Source: Pseudoalteromonas luteoviolacea
GTDB lineage: Bacteria; Pseudomonadota; Gammaproteobacteria; Enterobacterales; Alteromonadaceae
Length of the DNA stretch: 64,000 bases
NCBI RefSeq assembly: GCF_018100925.1
Contig: NZ_JAGJEH010000003.1
Location: 372,001 to 436,000 of the forward strand
Direction of reading: 5' to 3'
Shown: piece after piece, positions 16,615-24,970 of the stretch
How the letters are laid out: every line of letters begins with the position of its first letter
Position numbering within the stretch: the stretch's first letter is position 1
Position numbers and translations under genes: made by a program
Notes under the pieces: generated by a model
The model's input: the letters and a program-made list of their open reading frames with translations, nothing else
Told to the model about the DNA's origin: nothing
Database searches by the model: none

Positions 16615-17987
16615 GATTCGCCTTCAAGGTCTGCCTCTGTTCGAGCCGAAATGCCAGACAACTTTTTACGTAACTCTTTTCTTAGCAAAATAAAACTCAC
16701 CAAAGCTTGTACATACACAGTTGCCACAGAAAATACCCAAATCACTTCCATATTAAAGCCTGGCTGCATTGATAACCAAATCACCGGTAATGCAAACAAC
16801 CCCAGTCTGGTTGCTGTGCTTATCAAAGCAGGCCAAGTATTCCCTAAAGCTTGGAACATACCTGATGCTGCAAATACATATCCAGCAGGTATAAAATTGA
16901 AGCATACATAACTTAAAAATATCGTTGCTACGAGAATTACACTCTGATCATTTGAAAATGGAGCCAAGAAATGTTCTGCGTAAAACAAACATATCACGTT
17001 TAAAACCAGCATACATCCACAGGTCAGCAACGCGGTCTGATGGTAGGTTTGATAAACTCGGTGCGTATTTCCTGCCGCAAAGTTTTGGCCAGCAACAGCT
17101 GGTGCTGCAAACGCGACCGCCATCACAGGTAAAAACAAAGCTTGCATTACACGCACACCGACGCCAAAACCAGCTTGTGCTGAGGCATCAAATTCTCTAA
17201 GCACCCAATAGATGATCGACATATAAGCAAACGACAACAAAAACTCTCCACCTGCGGGCAACCCAAGTCCAATAATGCCTTTTATCTCAGCTACTTTTGG
17301 CATGCATTTGCGGATAGAAAAGTGCAAGTAACTTTCTTTAAAATGAAAATACCAGCACAATGCCAGCAATCCAAGCGTGGTAGCCAGTGAACTCGCCAAA
17401 GCTGCGCCCGCAACGCCCATCTCAATACCGAATCCCCAACCAGTAATAAGCATCGGAGACAACACGATATTAATAACGACCGCGAGCATGCTGATCATCA
17501 TAGGCTGCTTTACCACTCCCGCACCACGCAGCGCAGCAACAATAACTGTCATTGGAAATTGCAGCAACAGGGTCGGCAAAAACCAATAAAAGTAACTGAT
17601 CCCAGCCTCAAATGTTGCCTTATCCGGGGCCATATTGGAAAAAAATACAGGTCCAGCGCTCACACCGACCATGGCCAGTATGAGCATACAAAAGATGCTT
17701 ATACACAGGCCTTGGTTAAATATAAGATTAGCTTTTTGCGGGTCTTTTCTTCCGACAGCATGAGAAACCAACGTGCCCACACCGACATTGAGCACCTGAG
17801 TCAATGCCATCACAAAGAAAAACAAAGTCCCTGCACTGCTCACCCCAGCTAACGCCACATCACCTAATTGACCAATAAAATATAAATCAACCAAAAAGTA
17901 GAGGGTTTGTACAAACATACCAATCATAATTGGTATGCTCATAAAAATCAGGTGTTTATAAATAGGCCCTTGCGTTAAATCTTTCAT
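16593..17987 (-). CDS. MATE-family efflux transporter
   Basis: A 464-residue multidrug and toxic compound extrusion transporter with about twelve membrane helices. The start MKDLTQGPIYKHLI followed by IPIMIGMFVQTLYFLVDLYFIGQ is the conserved MATE N-terminus; an internally repeated half begins near GLPAGGEFLLS. These proteins use Na+ or H+ gradients to export cationic drugs or metabolites. I chose the ATG with AGGGAT upstream; a longer reading would add 20 unlike residues. It is convergent with the two-component kinase gene. The C-terminal 20 residues are polar and cytosolic. The substrate is unknown. Confidence 0.9.
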   Translation of the reverse strand: MKDLTQGPIYKHLIFMSIPIMIGMFVQTLYFLVDLYFIGQLGDVALAGVSSAGTLFFFVMALTQVLNVGVGTLVSHAVGRKDPQKANLIFNQGLCISIFCMLILAMVGVSAGPVFFSNMAPDKATFEAGISYFYWFLPTLLLQFPMTVIVAALRGAGVVKQPMMISMLAVVINIVLSPMLITGWGFGIEMGVAGAALASSLATTLGLLALCWYFHFKESYLHFSIRKCMPKVAEIKGIIGLGLPAGGEFLLSFAYMSIIYWVLREFDASAQAGFGVGVRVMQALFLPVMAVAFAAPAVAGQNFAAGNTHRVYQTYHQTALLTCGCMLVLNVICLFYAEHFLAPFSNDQSVILVATIFLSYVCFNFIPAGYVFAASGMFQALGNTWPALISTATRLGLFALPVIWLSMQPGFNMEVIWVFSVATVYVQALVSFILLRKELRKKLSGISARTEADLEGESQQPSNA

Positions 17988-18284
17988 TTTTATCCCTATT
18001 TCACTGGCGCATCCATATGCTGAAGACATGATATTGTCATATGACAAATCACGCCTTTAATCTATGACGAAGTCAATGTGATTTTGTTCAGTTGATGATC
18101 CAGTGATACTGCCATGGTGGCTCTATTATTAATATTATTGAACGAGCGGTTAAGAAAAGGGTGCCGCTAGTTTGAGATTCGATTATACAGCGGTTTATTG
18201 CGCCCGATCAATTGCACCAGCAAATAACCCGCTACACTGGCTTTTAAACACAATCAATAACCTCCACGACAACAAGGATTGACA

Positions 18285-19298
18285 ATGAAAGCAGCTGTTG
18301 CCCATGAATTTAAAGCACCGCTGTGCGTTGAGACTGTCGCACAGCCTAATGTGAAACCCGGTACTGTTTTAGTGAAAATAGCAGCATGTGGTGTGTGTCA
18401 CACCGATCTACATGCGTGCCATGGTGACTGGCCAGTAAAACCGAAAATGCCACTCATTCCTGGTCACGAGGGCGTCGGCACTATAGTAAGTAAAGCGGAT
18501 AATGTCGTCCATTTATCTATCGGAGATAAGGTCGGGATCCCTTGGCTTCACTCTGCATGTGGTCACTGTGAACACTGCCTTCAAGGCGATGAGAACCTGT
18601 GCCCCAGTCAACAAAATAGTGGTTACTCGGTAGATGGCGGCTACGCTGAGTATTGCTTAGCCGATGCCAATTATGTGGTTAAAATTCCCGATAATTTAGG
18701 CTTCGTAGAGACTGCACCTCTATTTTGCGCGGGGGTCACGACCTATAAGGCGCTCAAAGTGAGCGAGGCAAAGCCTGGACAGTGGGTGTCTATTGTTGGT
18801 GTGGGTGGTCTTGGCCATCTTGCAATTCAGTACGCAAAAGCCATGGGCCTAAATGTGATCGCGGTAGACAGTGGTGATAGTAAACTTGCACTGGCCAAAG
18901 AGCTAGGCGCTGATCACTGCATAGACTATCAGACTTTAGATCCAGCGCAGCATATCCAGTCGCAATTCGGCGGCGTGCAAGCTGTTATTTGCACAGCCAC
19001 ATCCAAAGCAGCCTTTGACAGTGCTTATCAAAGTGTGAAACGCGGTGGTAAATGTGTTTTAGTGGGCTTGCCAAATGATGCCTTGCCGATACCAATATTT
19101 GACACTGTGTTAAAGGGTATTAGTGTCATAGGCAGTATAGTAGGAACCCGTCAAGATTTGATTGAATGCTTAGAATTTGCAGCCGCAGGTAAGGTACGAG
19201 CCATCGTGACGACGCAGCCTCTGGCCAATATCAACCAGGTGTTCACACAAATGCAAGACAATGATATCCAAGGCCGCATTGTGTTAACTATGGACTGA
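18285..19298 (+). CDS. adhP: Zinc-dependent alcohol dehydrogenase, AdhP type
   Basis: A 337-residue medium-chain alcohol dehydrogenase that interconverts alcohols and aldehydes with NAD(H). The catalytic zinc region reads [15 protein letters not shown] and GHEGVG. The structural zinc cluster has four Cys in [15 protein letters not shown]. The coenzyme fold shows [18 protein letters not shown] and the NAD-specifying Asp in VIAVDSG. Length and motifs match the AdhP (ethanol- or propanol-preferring) class. AAGGA precedes the ATG; a TTG two codons upstream is less likely. It stands alone between MATE and a terminator. It could reduce the aldehyde expected from the oxidase-decarboxylase pair about 6 kb upstream, but nothing links them directly. 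Confidence 0.88.
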   Translation: MKAAVAHEFKAPLCVETVAQPNVKPGTVLVKIAACGVCHTDLHACHGDWPVKPKMPLIPGHEGVGTIVSKADNVVHLSIGDKVGIPWLHSACGHCEHCLQGDENLCPSQQNSGYSVDGGYAEYCLADANYVVKIPDNLGFVETAPLFCAGVTTYKALKVSEAKPGQWVSIVGVGGLGHLAIQYAKAMGLNVIAVDSGDSKLALAKELGADHCIDYQTLDPAQHIQSQFGGVQAVICTATSKAAFDSAYQSVKRGGKCVLVGLPNDALPIPIFDTVLKGISVIGSIVGTRQDLIECLEFAAAGKVRAIVTTQPLANINQVFTQMQDNDIQGRIVLTMD

Positions 19299-19326
19299 TT
19301 TAAACACTCCCTCATCCCAACTTGTT

Positions 19327-19349
19327 AGGCTGCACTGGCAGCCTTTTTT
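19327..19349 (+). terminator. Rho-independent terminator after adhP
   Basis: AGGCTGC, loop ACTG, GCAGCCT, then TTTTTT: a textbook terminator 28 bases after the dehydrogenase stop codon. Confidence 0.9.
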
Positions 19350-19363
19350 AGCTTTATAAATAT

Positions 19364-19774
19364 TTACGCTTGATGTTTTTTAGACAGTTGTTGTAAGCAA
19401 CATAATGCTTTGTCTGCACAGTTATTTTGAACAAATATATGGTCGTGATAATACCCAGCCACAACATTGGCACTGATATTGTCTTCTCCCAGTGCCGTTG
19501 CAAAAGCAGCGGTTAAACCTACTGCCTCTAAACTCGAGTGCACGTTGAGAGTTATGCAGCGATAATCTCCCTGATAGGTTAAACCCCGTTCTTGTGCATA
19601 CGCCAAACTAGTAATCACTGTGATGCCTTCTTGCTCACGAACCAGACCAAAGATGTTATTCAGTGTTAAGCTAGTTAACTGCTGCTCCGACACTACCGCA
19701 TAAACATATAATTCTGCCGACAGTAAAGGTTCCATACTAGCGAGCAATACCGCTAAATTTGTTTCCCCAGACAT
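19364..19774 (-). CDS. ACT-domain protein, uncharacterised family
   Basis: A 136-residue soluble protein resembling the small stand-alone ACT-domain proteins (tandem ACT-like folds; COG3602-like). Recognisable parts are LLASMEPLLSAELYVYAVV at the start, GLVREQEGITVI in the middle, and SSLEAVGLTAAFATALG followed by NVVAGYYHDHIFV at the end. ACT domains bind amino acids or other small ligands and usually regulate enzymes, but the function of this family is not known. AGAGGGA lies at good distance from the ATG. It is convergent with adhP and 78 bases from the next leftward gene. Confidence 0.75.
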   Translation of the reverse strand: MSGETNLAVLLASMEPLLSAELYVYAVVSEQQLTSLTLNNIFGLVREQEGITVITSLAYAQERGLTYQGDYRCITLNVHSSLEAVGLTAAFATALGEDNISANVVAGYYHDHIFVQNNCADKALCCLQQLSKKHQA

Positions 19775-19852
19775 GACTAGTCCCTCTTTTTGTATAAATT
19801 ACTGTTTTTGAATTTTAATTCATCTTGGCAAACACTATTGTCACTGATGCTA

Positions 19853-20074
19853 TTAATCTTCTTCCGAACGTTGTTTTTTACGTTGTTCTTGTTTCGCCTG
19901 AGCAATATTTTTAAACTGCGGCGGTGGGATTGGAAATAATGCGATTAATGGCATGAGTGCCATAAATAAAAAGGCGCCTTTGGGCATTTTTTTAGCCCAG
20001 ACAACCATGCGATACATCAATATGAGCAATACAATTGCACCAGCTATGAACGCACACATATAGACCCAATTCAT
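19853..20074 (-). CDS. Small inner-membrane protein, 73 aa
   Basis: A short protein with two hydrophobic helices, about residues 5-25 and 33-50, separated by a basic loop (WAKKMPKG), and a charged C-terminal tail (KQEQRKKQRSEED). By the positive-inside rule the loop should be cytosolic. A strong GAGGGG precedes the ATG. I recognise no family. It may be co-transcribed with the ACT-domain gene downstream. Confidence 0.65.
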   Translation of the reverse strand: MNWVYMCAFIAGAIVLLILMYRMVVWAKKMPKGAFLFMALMPLIALFPIPPPQFKNIAQAKQEQRKKQRSEED

Positions 20075-20225
20075 GCTTGCCCCTCTATCCTTACATTGTT
20101 TCTATGCTATAAGGTCGCTTCATTCACATTTCAAGCATCACTGAATTTGAGAGAATTTTCTATAGCACGGCTCCAAGAGTAAGTTTATGATATATATAAA
20201 GCAGATATCTAATAAGGGTAAGTCA

Positions 20226-20939
20226 ATGGCACAGGAACAAAACAATAACAATCCGAATGAACAAGCCATTGCAGAGCTCATTCTAGCGATCCGAAGCAAA
20301 GACTTAGCTAAAATATTGTCTGCGTACCGCCAGCAAAATGAAACTGGGCGAGCTGCGCAACTCAAATTTTGTTTTGAAACCGGTGAATCACAAGTAAGTA
20401 GTTATGCCAATTACCAAAATATCGCCGCACAATGTATCGCTGCACATGGACTGCCCACGGGGATTATTGCTGGCCTAAATAATAGTGATAGGATCAATTT
20501 CTTTATGCCTGCACTGCAAGCATCAGATGCCTTCACACACACAAATCATCAAGGTAATACGTTTTTACATGCATTATTTGCCAACGAAGAGCAATCTCCC
20601 CCACCCTTTAACTTTATTCGCTCATTGCTGCTGTTTGAGCGCAACGAATCGCTCGCTAAAGCGCTGAGAATACGTAACCAGCACGGCTTAACACCTTTGG
20701 AATGTTACTTTATATACAACCTTGAGGACCATAAGCTACCCGAGCATGAACTGACGGCACTATTTGCTTTAATCGAAGCCGAACAAACAGATAACTTTGT
20801 CCCTCAAAATGCAAACTTAAGCCATGTTAAAGCCAGCTTAGTAAAAAGAAACATTGCGCTTTCACAAGACAGTCAAGTTTTACTGATTATCGCCAGTTAC
20901 TATCAGATCGACGTCAGCACGTTATATCACTTACATTGA
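20226..20939 (+). CDS. Hypothetical protein with ankyrin-like repeats
   Basis: A 237-residue soluble protein. Two stretches, NHQGNTFLHALF and NQHGLTPLECYF, match the start of ankyrin helices (DxxGxTPLHxA), suggesting two or three degenerate ankyrin repeats in the middle. The N-terminal 40 residues are polar, with an Asn/Gln run. I use the ATG after AAGGGTAAG; an earlier ATG 13 codons upstream lacks such a site. The 3' end overlaps the convergent acetyltransferase gene by 9 bases. Ankyrin repeats mediate protein binding; the partner is unknown. Confidence 0.7.
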   Translation: MAQEQNNNNPNEQAIAELILAIRSKDLAKILSAYRQQNETGRAAQLKFCFETGESQVSSYANYQNIAAQCIAAHGLPTGIIAGLNNSDRINFFMPALQASDAFTHTNHQGNTFLHALFANEEQSPPPFNFIRSLLLFERNESLAKALRIRNQHGLTPLECYFIYNLEDHKLPEHELTALFALIEAEQTDNFVPQNANLSHVKASLVKRNIALSQDSQVLLIIASYYQIDVSTLYHLH

Positions 20940-21551
20940 TGATTGTGCACTGAACTCTTCGCAGGAGATCCGGTACAAGCAGTGCGTTTGCAAAGCGTGT
21001 CCACTGGGTAAGTCAGGGTGAGCAAAATCACGGCCAGTATTATGCATGCCTAAGCGTTTCATTAATTGCTGGGATGGCGTATTTTGTATCGCAGTAAACG
21101 CGTAAACTTGATCCAAATGTAAGGTATTAAAAGCAAATTTTAGCGCAGCTAATGCGGCTTCTAAAGCATAACCCCGCCCCCAGTAATCCCGATGTAAACG
21201 CCACCCAACTTCCATAAATGGCTGTTCTGGCTTTATAGTCGTTTGCCAGTGTAAGCCAACAAAGCCTATAAACCGACTAGGCTGCGTGTAGCCCAGCCGA
21301 TGCGCCTCACCATCTTGTAATGCCACTGCCCAAAAACCATAACCACGCTCATCAATCAGGCTCGAAATTTTATCACTCAGTGTATCACTGCTGCGTTTAT
21401 CCAACTGATTGGGGAAATAACGCATCACATCTGGATCTGCACCCATTTGAGCAAAGATAGGTTTATCTGCACCTTGCCACTGCCTAAGTATTAAACGTTT
21501 GGTAGTGAGCTGCGCTAAGCCTTTATAGCGGGGAGCGTTTGTCACGGTCAA
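20931..21551 (-). CDS. GNAT-family N-acetyltransferase (RimJ/RimL type)
   Basis: A 206-residue acetyltransferase that should transfer acetyl from acetyl-CoA to an amine of a protein or small molecule. The RimJ/RimL pattern is clear: TKRLILRQW at the start, EVGWRLHRDYWGRGYALEA, which contains the acetyl-CoA pyrophosphate loop (WGRGYA), and NTPSQQLMKRLGM near the end. The first codon appears to be TTG, with AAGAG upstream; a GTG two codons later is the alternative. It starts inside the sirtuin gene, overlapping it by 29 bases, so translation is coupled. That places a putative acylase and deacylase in one operon. Confidence 0.85.
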   Translation of the reverse strand: MTVTNAPRYKGLAQLTTKRLILRQWQGADKPIFAQMGADPDVMRYFPNQLDKRSSDTLSDKISSLIDERGYGFWAVALQDGEAHRLGYTQPSRFIGFVGLHWQTTIKPEQPFMEVGWRLHRDYWGRGYALEAALAALKFAFNTLHLDQVYAFTAIQNTPSQQLMKRLGMHNTGRDFAHPDLPSGHALQTHCLYRISCEEFSAQSSM

Positions 21552-22254
21552 TGTACTCTTTTGCCGTCATCGCAAAATATTCAACGTTTGCATGCATAAT
21601 ATGTGTGGGTACGGGGTCTACCACTTCTATAGGTATTCCTTTTTGACGTGCAATATCAAGCGCCATTTGCGTAATATTGACACTGAAAGAAGTGCCCATA
21701 AAGACCATTTTACTGGCATCCCACATCCGCTTTTGCGCACGGTCTATACCGTACAAATCGGTGTAAAACTCATCGAATAATAGAACAAGAGGTTTCAGTG
21801 AAACGTTTAATTCAGGCCCTTTACTAGAGATTTTGAATAAGTCGAGCAGTGACATAGTTAAATTGTTTTCATCAACCTCGTCCCAAGGGGCCATATCTAC
21901 TTCTACGTCCTCCCCTTGAATATGAAAAGGAGTGACTTTATCAATTCGTCCATGGATAGAAATAAATTGTTCATTACCTGCTTTACCATCCAAACCATCT
22001 ATATTTTGAGTAATTAGCAGCTTGTCAGCCAACCAATAGTGCGCAGCATTTGGTCCATGGTGGCGATAAGTCACAAACCTATGATAATACCACTTCAAAA
22101 ACTCAGCTGGGTTTTGCTCATACATCGCACGTGTCGCCATTTGCTGCGGCGTATAATTGCGACTACCGATTGACCAAAATCCATCCTCGCCACGAAAAGT
22201 AGGAATACCACTCTCGGCACTCACCCCCGCGCCAGTAATATACAGTGTTGTCAT
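21523..22254 (-). CDS. Sir2-family NAD-dependent deacylase without zinc cysteines
   Basis: A 243-residue sirtuin. It shows the NAD-binding GAGVSAESGIPTFRG, TQNIDGL, the catalytic His101 in IHGR, and GTSFSV. The Y56-x-x-R59 pair sits where CobB and Sirt5 have the Tyr/Arg that accept succinyl or other acidic acyl groups. The zinc module is abnormal: the protein has no cysteine at all, and the expected CxxC...CxxC region is replaced by an acidic stretch (EDVEVDMAPWDEVDENN). The N-terminus is short, starting four residues before the NAD motif strand. It overlaps a GNAT gene downstream. Removal of acyl groups from lysines is the expected activity; the substrate is unknown. Confidence 0.85.
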   Translation of the reverse strand: MTTLYITGAGVSAESGIPTFRGEDGFWSIGSRNYTPQQMATRAMYEQNPAEFLKWYYHRFVTYRHHGPNAAHYWLADKLLITQNIDGLDGKAGNEQFISIHGRIDKVTPFHIQGEDVEVDMAPWDEVDENNLTMSLLDLFKISSKGPELNVSLKPLVLLFDEFYTDLYGIDRAQKRMWDASKMVFMGTSFSVNITQMALDIARQKGIPIEVVDPVPTHIMHANVEYFAMTAKEYIDRDKRSPL

Positions 22255-22324
22255 ATCAAGCTACTCATTTTAAATGAAAAAACCTATAAAGATGGATACG
22301 CTCTGCACCAACAAATCAAACCTT

Positions 22325-22795
22325 TTACGCTTGTATTTTTAATGCGGCGCCAAGAGACAACCACTTTGCCGTATTACTTAAACTAAAAGTATGTACTTTT
22401 CCGCCCGTTGACTTATCCCTTTTACACGCATACTGTACAGCTTCTAAAGCGCTCTTACCAAAATCCATCGCTGCAATCGCCCAATTAGCACCAGAGCCTA
22501 TGGCCCAATTCACTTGCAAAGGTTCTAAAAACCGTTTGCCATGACGTATTTCTCCGTAAAAAACTTGGTCTTGCTTATTAATAAAGAAAAAAGTGCAACT
22601 GATCGCTTCAAAGCAGTTTTTCTGCCAATTGCTCAGCAAATGATATATCTCTGTGCAATTGCCAGACGCAAAAACAAAGCCATTGTACACACGTTGGCAC
22701 TTCTGTGCTTGATCTGTCACGATACTGTGAGAGGTTGTGGTTAAACTATCAACACAAATGATTTGTGTCGAGTGATGATATGCTATCGTAGTCAA
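22325..22795 (-). CDS. Proteasome/HslV-like Ntn hydrolase
   Basis: A 156-residue protein resembling beta-type proteasome subunits and HslV. After removal of Met the N-terminal residue would be Thr, with TTIAY matching TTI of HslV. Asp16 (CVDSLTT) and Lys32 correspond to the Asp17/Lys33 of the catalytic triad. Later AIGSGANWAIAAMDFGKSA matches the conserved GSG and helix of the family. This would make it an N-terminal-nucleophile peptidase that probably assembles into a ring. Translation seems to start at TTG with AAGGAG at ideal spacing. There is no HslU-like ATPase nearby. The family fit is by eye only; a degenerate non-peptidase member is possible. Confidence 0.65.
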   Translation of the reverse strand: MTTIAYHHSTQIICVDSLTTTSHSIVTDQAQKCQRVYNGFVFASGNCTEIYHLLSNWQKNCFEAISCTFFFINKQDQVFYGEIRHGKRFLEPLQVNWAIGSGANWAIAAMDFGKSALEAVQYACKRDKSTGGKVHTFSLSNTAKWLSLGAALKIQA

Positions 22796-23070
22796 ACAAT
22801 ACTCCTTTTGGTCAAAATAGCCTCGCGGAAGGCTAACCTAAAAGCGCCAATAAAAACAGGTCAAGTATGCCCTAAAAGAGGGGTATTAGGCTTAAATTTT
22901 GACAATAACTCTTTTCATGAGTTCAAATATTCAATTTATTGTTTGCGATTTAATGCAGCTACCTTAGCTTTGCTTGCCAACTTGCAAAGGCATATTATTT
23001 GGATATGCCTTCAACCATGCTGCACTTGAATACACACTCACACCACGGGAATTATTTCATTTGTACAAGT

Positions 23071-23559
23071 TTAAGTTAGTGCGAAGTATCCTGTTATAGC
23101 GGCAGCTGCAACCAGTACAGGGACTATTACCTGCCAAGGTAACTTCGCTGAGGCATTTGCGGTATTTTGCGCAGAATCCTCACCCAAGGTATTTACGGAT
23201 GGATCCGCTGAAATCGGTGCACTATCTGGCGCCAAGGACTCGGACACAGCGGGTGCTTTACCATCCACAGGATCACAAGGTAATTGCCACTGATAGCCTT
23301 TTTTTGAAAATGTTTTGATCGCTTCATCACCAAATAGTGCTCTTAAGTGACCAATATTCTGAAATACAACTTGTTCTGTGACGGTTCGACCAGGCCAAAC
23401 CTCTTCAAGGATTTCAACTTTGCTGTGGATTTTATCCGGTTGTGTGATCAATAACGCGAGTATTTGTGCTGGTTTTTCTTTTAACGAAATTTTTCGCCCG
23501 TCTTTAGATAATGTGAGTGCTTGAATATCAAACTGAAAGTCGTCGAATGCTAGTTTCAT
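23071..23559 (-). CDS. Tail-anchored winged-helix regulator (CadC/ToxR-like, truncated)
   Basis: A 162-residue protein. Residues about 1-95 form an OmpR-type winged helix close to that of CadC (KVEILEEVWPG, TEQVVFQNIGHLRALFG, TFSKKGYQWQL). A Ser/Ala/Pro/Asp-rich linker follows, and then a single membrane helix (WQVIVPVLVAAAAITGYF) at the very end with only three residues after it. There is thus no periplasmic sensor domain, unlike ToxR or CadC. The ATG with AGGGA is preferred over one 17 codons upstream. It stands alone in the leftward direction. It could be a membrane-tethered repressor or activator that depends on a partner. Confidence 0.8.
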   Translation of the reverse strand: MKLAFDDFQFDIQALTLSKDGRKISLKEKPAQILALLITQPDKIHSKVEILEEVWPGRTVTEQVVFQNIGHLRALFGDEAIKTFSKKGYQWQLPCDPVDGKAPAVSESLAPDSAPISADPSVNTLGEDSAQNTANASAKLPWQVIVPVLVAAAAITGYFALT

Positions 23560-23733
23560 TGTCCCTAAACTTATAATTATAATTTTCACCGATGTTACTA
23601 TTTTTACCACAAAAAAGGATATGAATTAAACCTGTTATTTATATATGGTTTTAATTTCAATTCATTTGCCCAATAAATTGCACTGCAAATGCGGCTGCAC
23701 GGTCACATCCGTTTTACCGCGCATAATTAACTT

Positions 23734-24636
23734 TTAGTCAGCTGGCTTGGCCTTAAAGCGAAGCCAATTGTTTAACTGCCCACCAAATTGGTAGAGCGCT
23801 AGACTCAGAATAATGGTAATGGCGCCTATCAATAACAACATCGTGATCTCCTCGTTGTTAATCAGTGCCCCTAAAGTCATTGCAAACCCCGGCGTAATTA
23901 AAGTAGTTAATGCTACCGTACTCGCTTTCATATGCTGCAAAATATGAAAGTAAGCAAGAAAACCAAAGAAAGAACCAAAAATACCGAGATAAAAAGTGGA
24001 CCACATTGATTTCTCGCTCCAGCTTTCCACCTCAAAAGGCGCGCCTGCTAAGAGCCAAATTATTGCAAAACCAGGGGTGGCAAAAAGCAAAGACCCATAT
24101 GTTGTGGCCATAGGGTGGATCGCTATTTTCACACGCTTAACTAACACACCACTTAGACTAAAGTTAACAACTGCACATAAAACATATATCAGCCCAATTG
24201 GCTCGATGTTTAACTGTTGCAACTGTGCAAAACATACCAATACCATGCCAAGCAGAGCCAAAGCAAGCGCACACTTTTTGATTGCTGTGAACTTTTCCTC
24301 GCCCAGCAGCTTTTGCGCTAGAATGCCCGATATTATTGGCGCTAATCCAAATACCAAAGAAATCACCCCTGAGGGTACTGTTAGGGACGCTAAATACGCA
24401 AACATCATTCCGACCAAGATCCCGCCACCAGAATAAGTGTAAAGGAGCCATGCTTTTTTCGTCCATTGCATTCTGATTTTACTGAAAGTCACCACCACAG
24501 CAGCTAACACTAAAGCCAGCAGCATTCTTAATAGTACGCTGGTAGTGGGAGCCATAGAAGCACTACTCCAGACAATTGCCAGCGGTGTAGTAGACCAAAT
24601 TAATACGACAAAAGCATAAGACAGTTGCGCGGGCAT
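23734..24636 (-). CDS. EamA/DMT-family transporter
   Basis: A 300-residue inner-membrane protein with ten helices in two EamA repeats, the second starting near IEPIGLIYVLCAVVNFSLSG. Members of the drug/metabolite transporter superfamily export or import amino acids, nucleosides or other metabolites. Here the N-terminal mark is FVVLIWSTTPLAIVWSS and the fourth helix carries VPSGVISLVFGLAPIISG. AAGGA precedes the ATG. Unusually, a leader of more than 160 bases lies upstream with a short peptide gene and alternative hairpins, described separately. The substrate is unknown, but such a leader suggests response to an amino acid or to ribosome stalling. Confidence 0.88.
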   Translation of the reverse strand: MPAQLSYAFVVLIWSTTPLAIVWSSASMAPTTSVLLRMLLALVLAAVVVTFSKIRMQWTKKAWLLYTYSGGGILVGMMFAYLASLTVPSGVISLVFGLAPIISGILAQKLLGEEKFTAIKKCALALALLGMVLVCFAQLQQLNIEPIGLIYVLCAVVNFSLSGVLVKRVKIAIHPMATTYGSLLFATPGFAIIWLLAGAPFEVESWSEKSMWSTFYLGIFGSFFGFLAYFHILQHMKASTVALTTLITPGFAMTLGALINNEEITMLLLIGAITIILSLALYQFGGQLNNWLRFKAKPAD

Positions 24637-24640
24637 TTCT

Positions 24641-24735
24641 TTTTATCCTTTATGACAAGGACGATAAATGGGAGAAACGCTTTTTGAAGGGCTAACCGCA
24701 TTTATCGTCGCGGTTAGAAGAAGTTGCTTAACCGC
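24641..24735 (-). promoter_or_regulatory. Attenuator-like leader of the EamA gene with alternative hairpins
   Basis: Reading the minus strand: segment A (GCGGTTA, 24735-24729) can pair with B (TAACCGC, 24716-24710). B, extended to CTAACCGC (24717-24710), can instead pair with C (GCGGTTAG, 24699-24692). A-B and B-C exclude each other. The B-C loop (ACGATAAAT, 24708-24700) is complementary to ATTTATCGT (24669-24661), allowing a pseudoknot. Directly after it, TCCTT pairs with the AAGGA ribosome-binding site of the transporter. Segment A begins within the stop codon of a leader peptide. No T-run follows C, so control of translation is more likely than of termination. Confidence 0.55.
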
Positions 24736-24800
24736 TACACACAAAGCCACGTGACAGGGAGCCACGATAGATTTAGTAATGTATTAGTTAGCTTGTTCAT
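24735..24800 (-). CDS. Putative 21-codon leader peptide upstream of EamA transporter
   Basis: An ATG reading frame of 21 codons encodes a peptide beginning MNKLTNTLLN and ending TWLCV, with Trp at positions 13 and 18, Leu at six positions and one Pro at 15. The stop codon TAG overlaps the first arm of the alternative hairpins, the arrangement seen in amino-acid attenuators and stalling peptides such as TnaC. An AAGAAA lies just before the ATG and AGGA a little further off, so the ribosome-binding site is weak. It is short enough to be chance; support comes from its position against the hairpins. Confidence 0.45.
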   Translation of the reverse strand: MNKLTNTLLNLSWLPVTWLCV

Positions 24801-24970
24801 TGTAATTTCTTATTATCCTGCAAAGTAGAATGTCTACTATGTACCCTTCCACTGCTTGAGTCAACACGAATAACAAAGAAAAATTGACAACTGCTCAGAG
24901 AATTTCAGATAGACAAATTTGACTGTACTGTCGTAGCATCGCACACCTTTAAATTATGTAATTTTCAAAG

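Noticed and set aside
24700..24760. Guanidine-II (mini-ykkC) or preQ1-type riboswitch in the EamA leader
   Set aside because: The ACGA in the loop and the possible pseudoknot recall such switches, but loop sizes and the paired ACGR tetraloops do not match.
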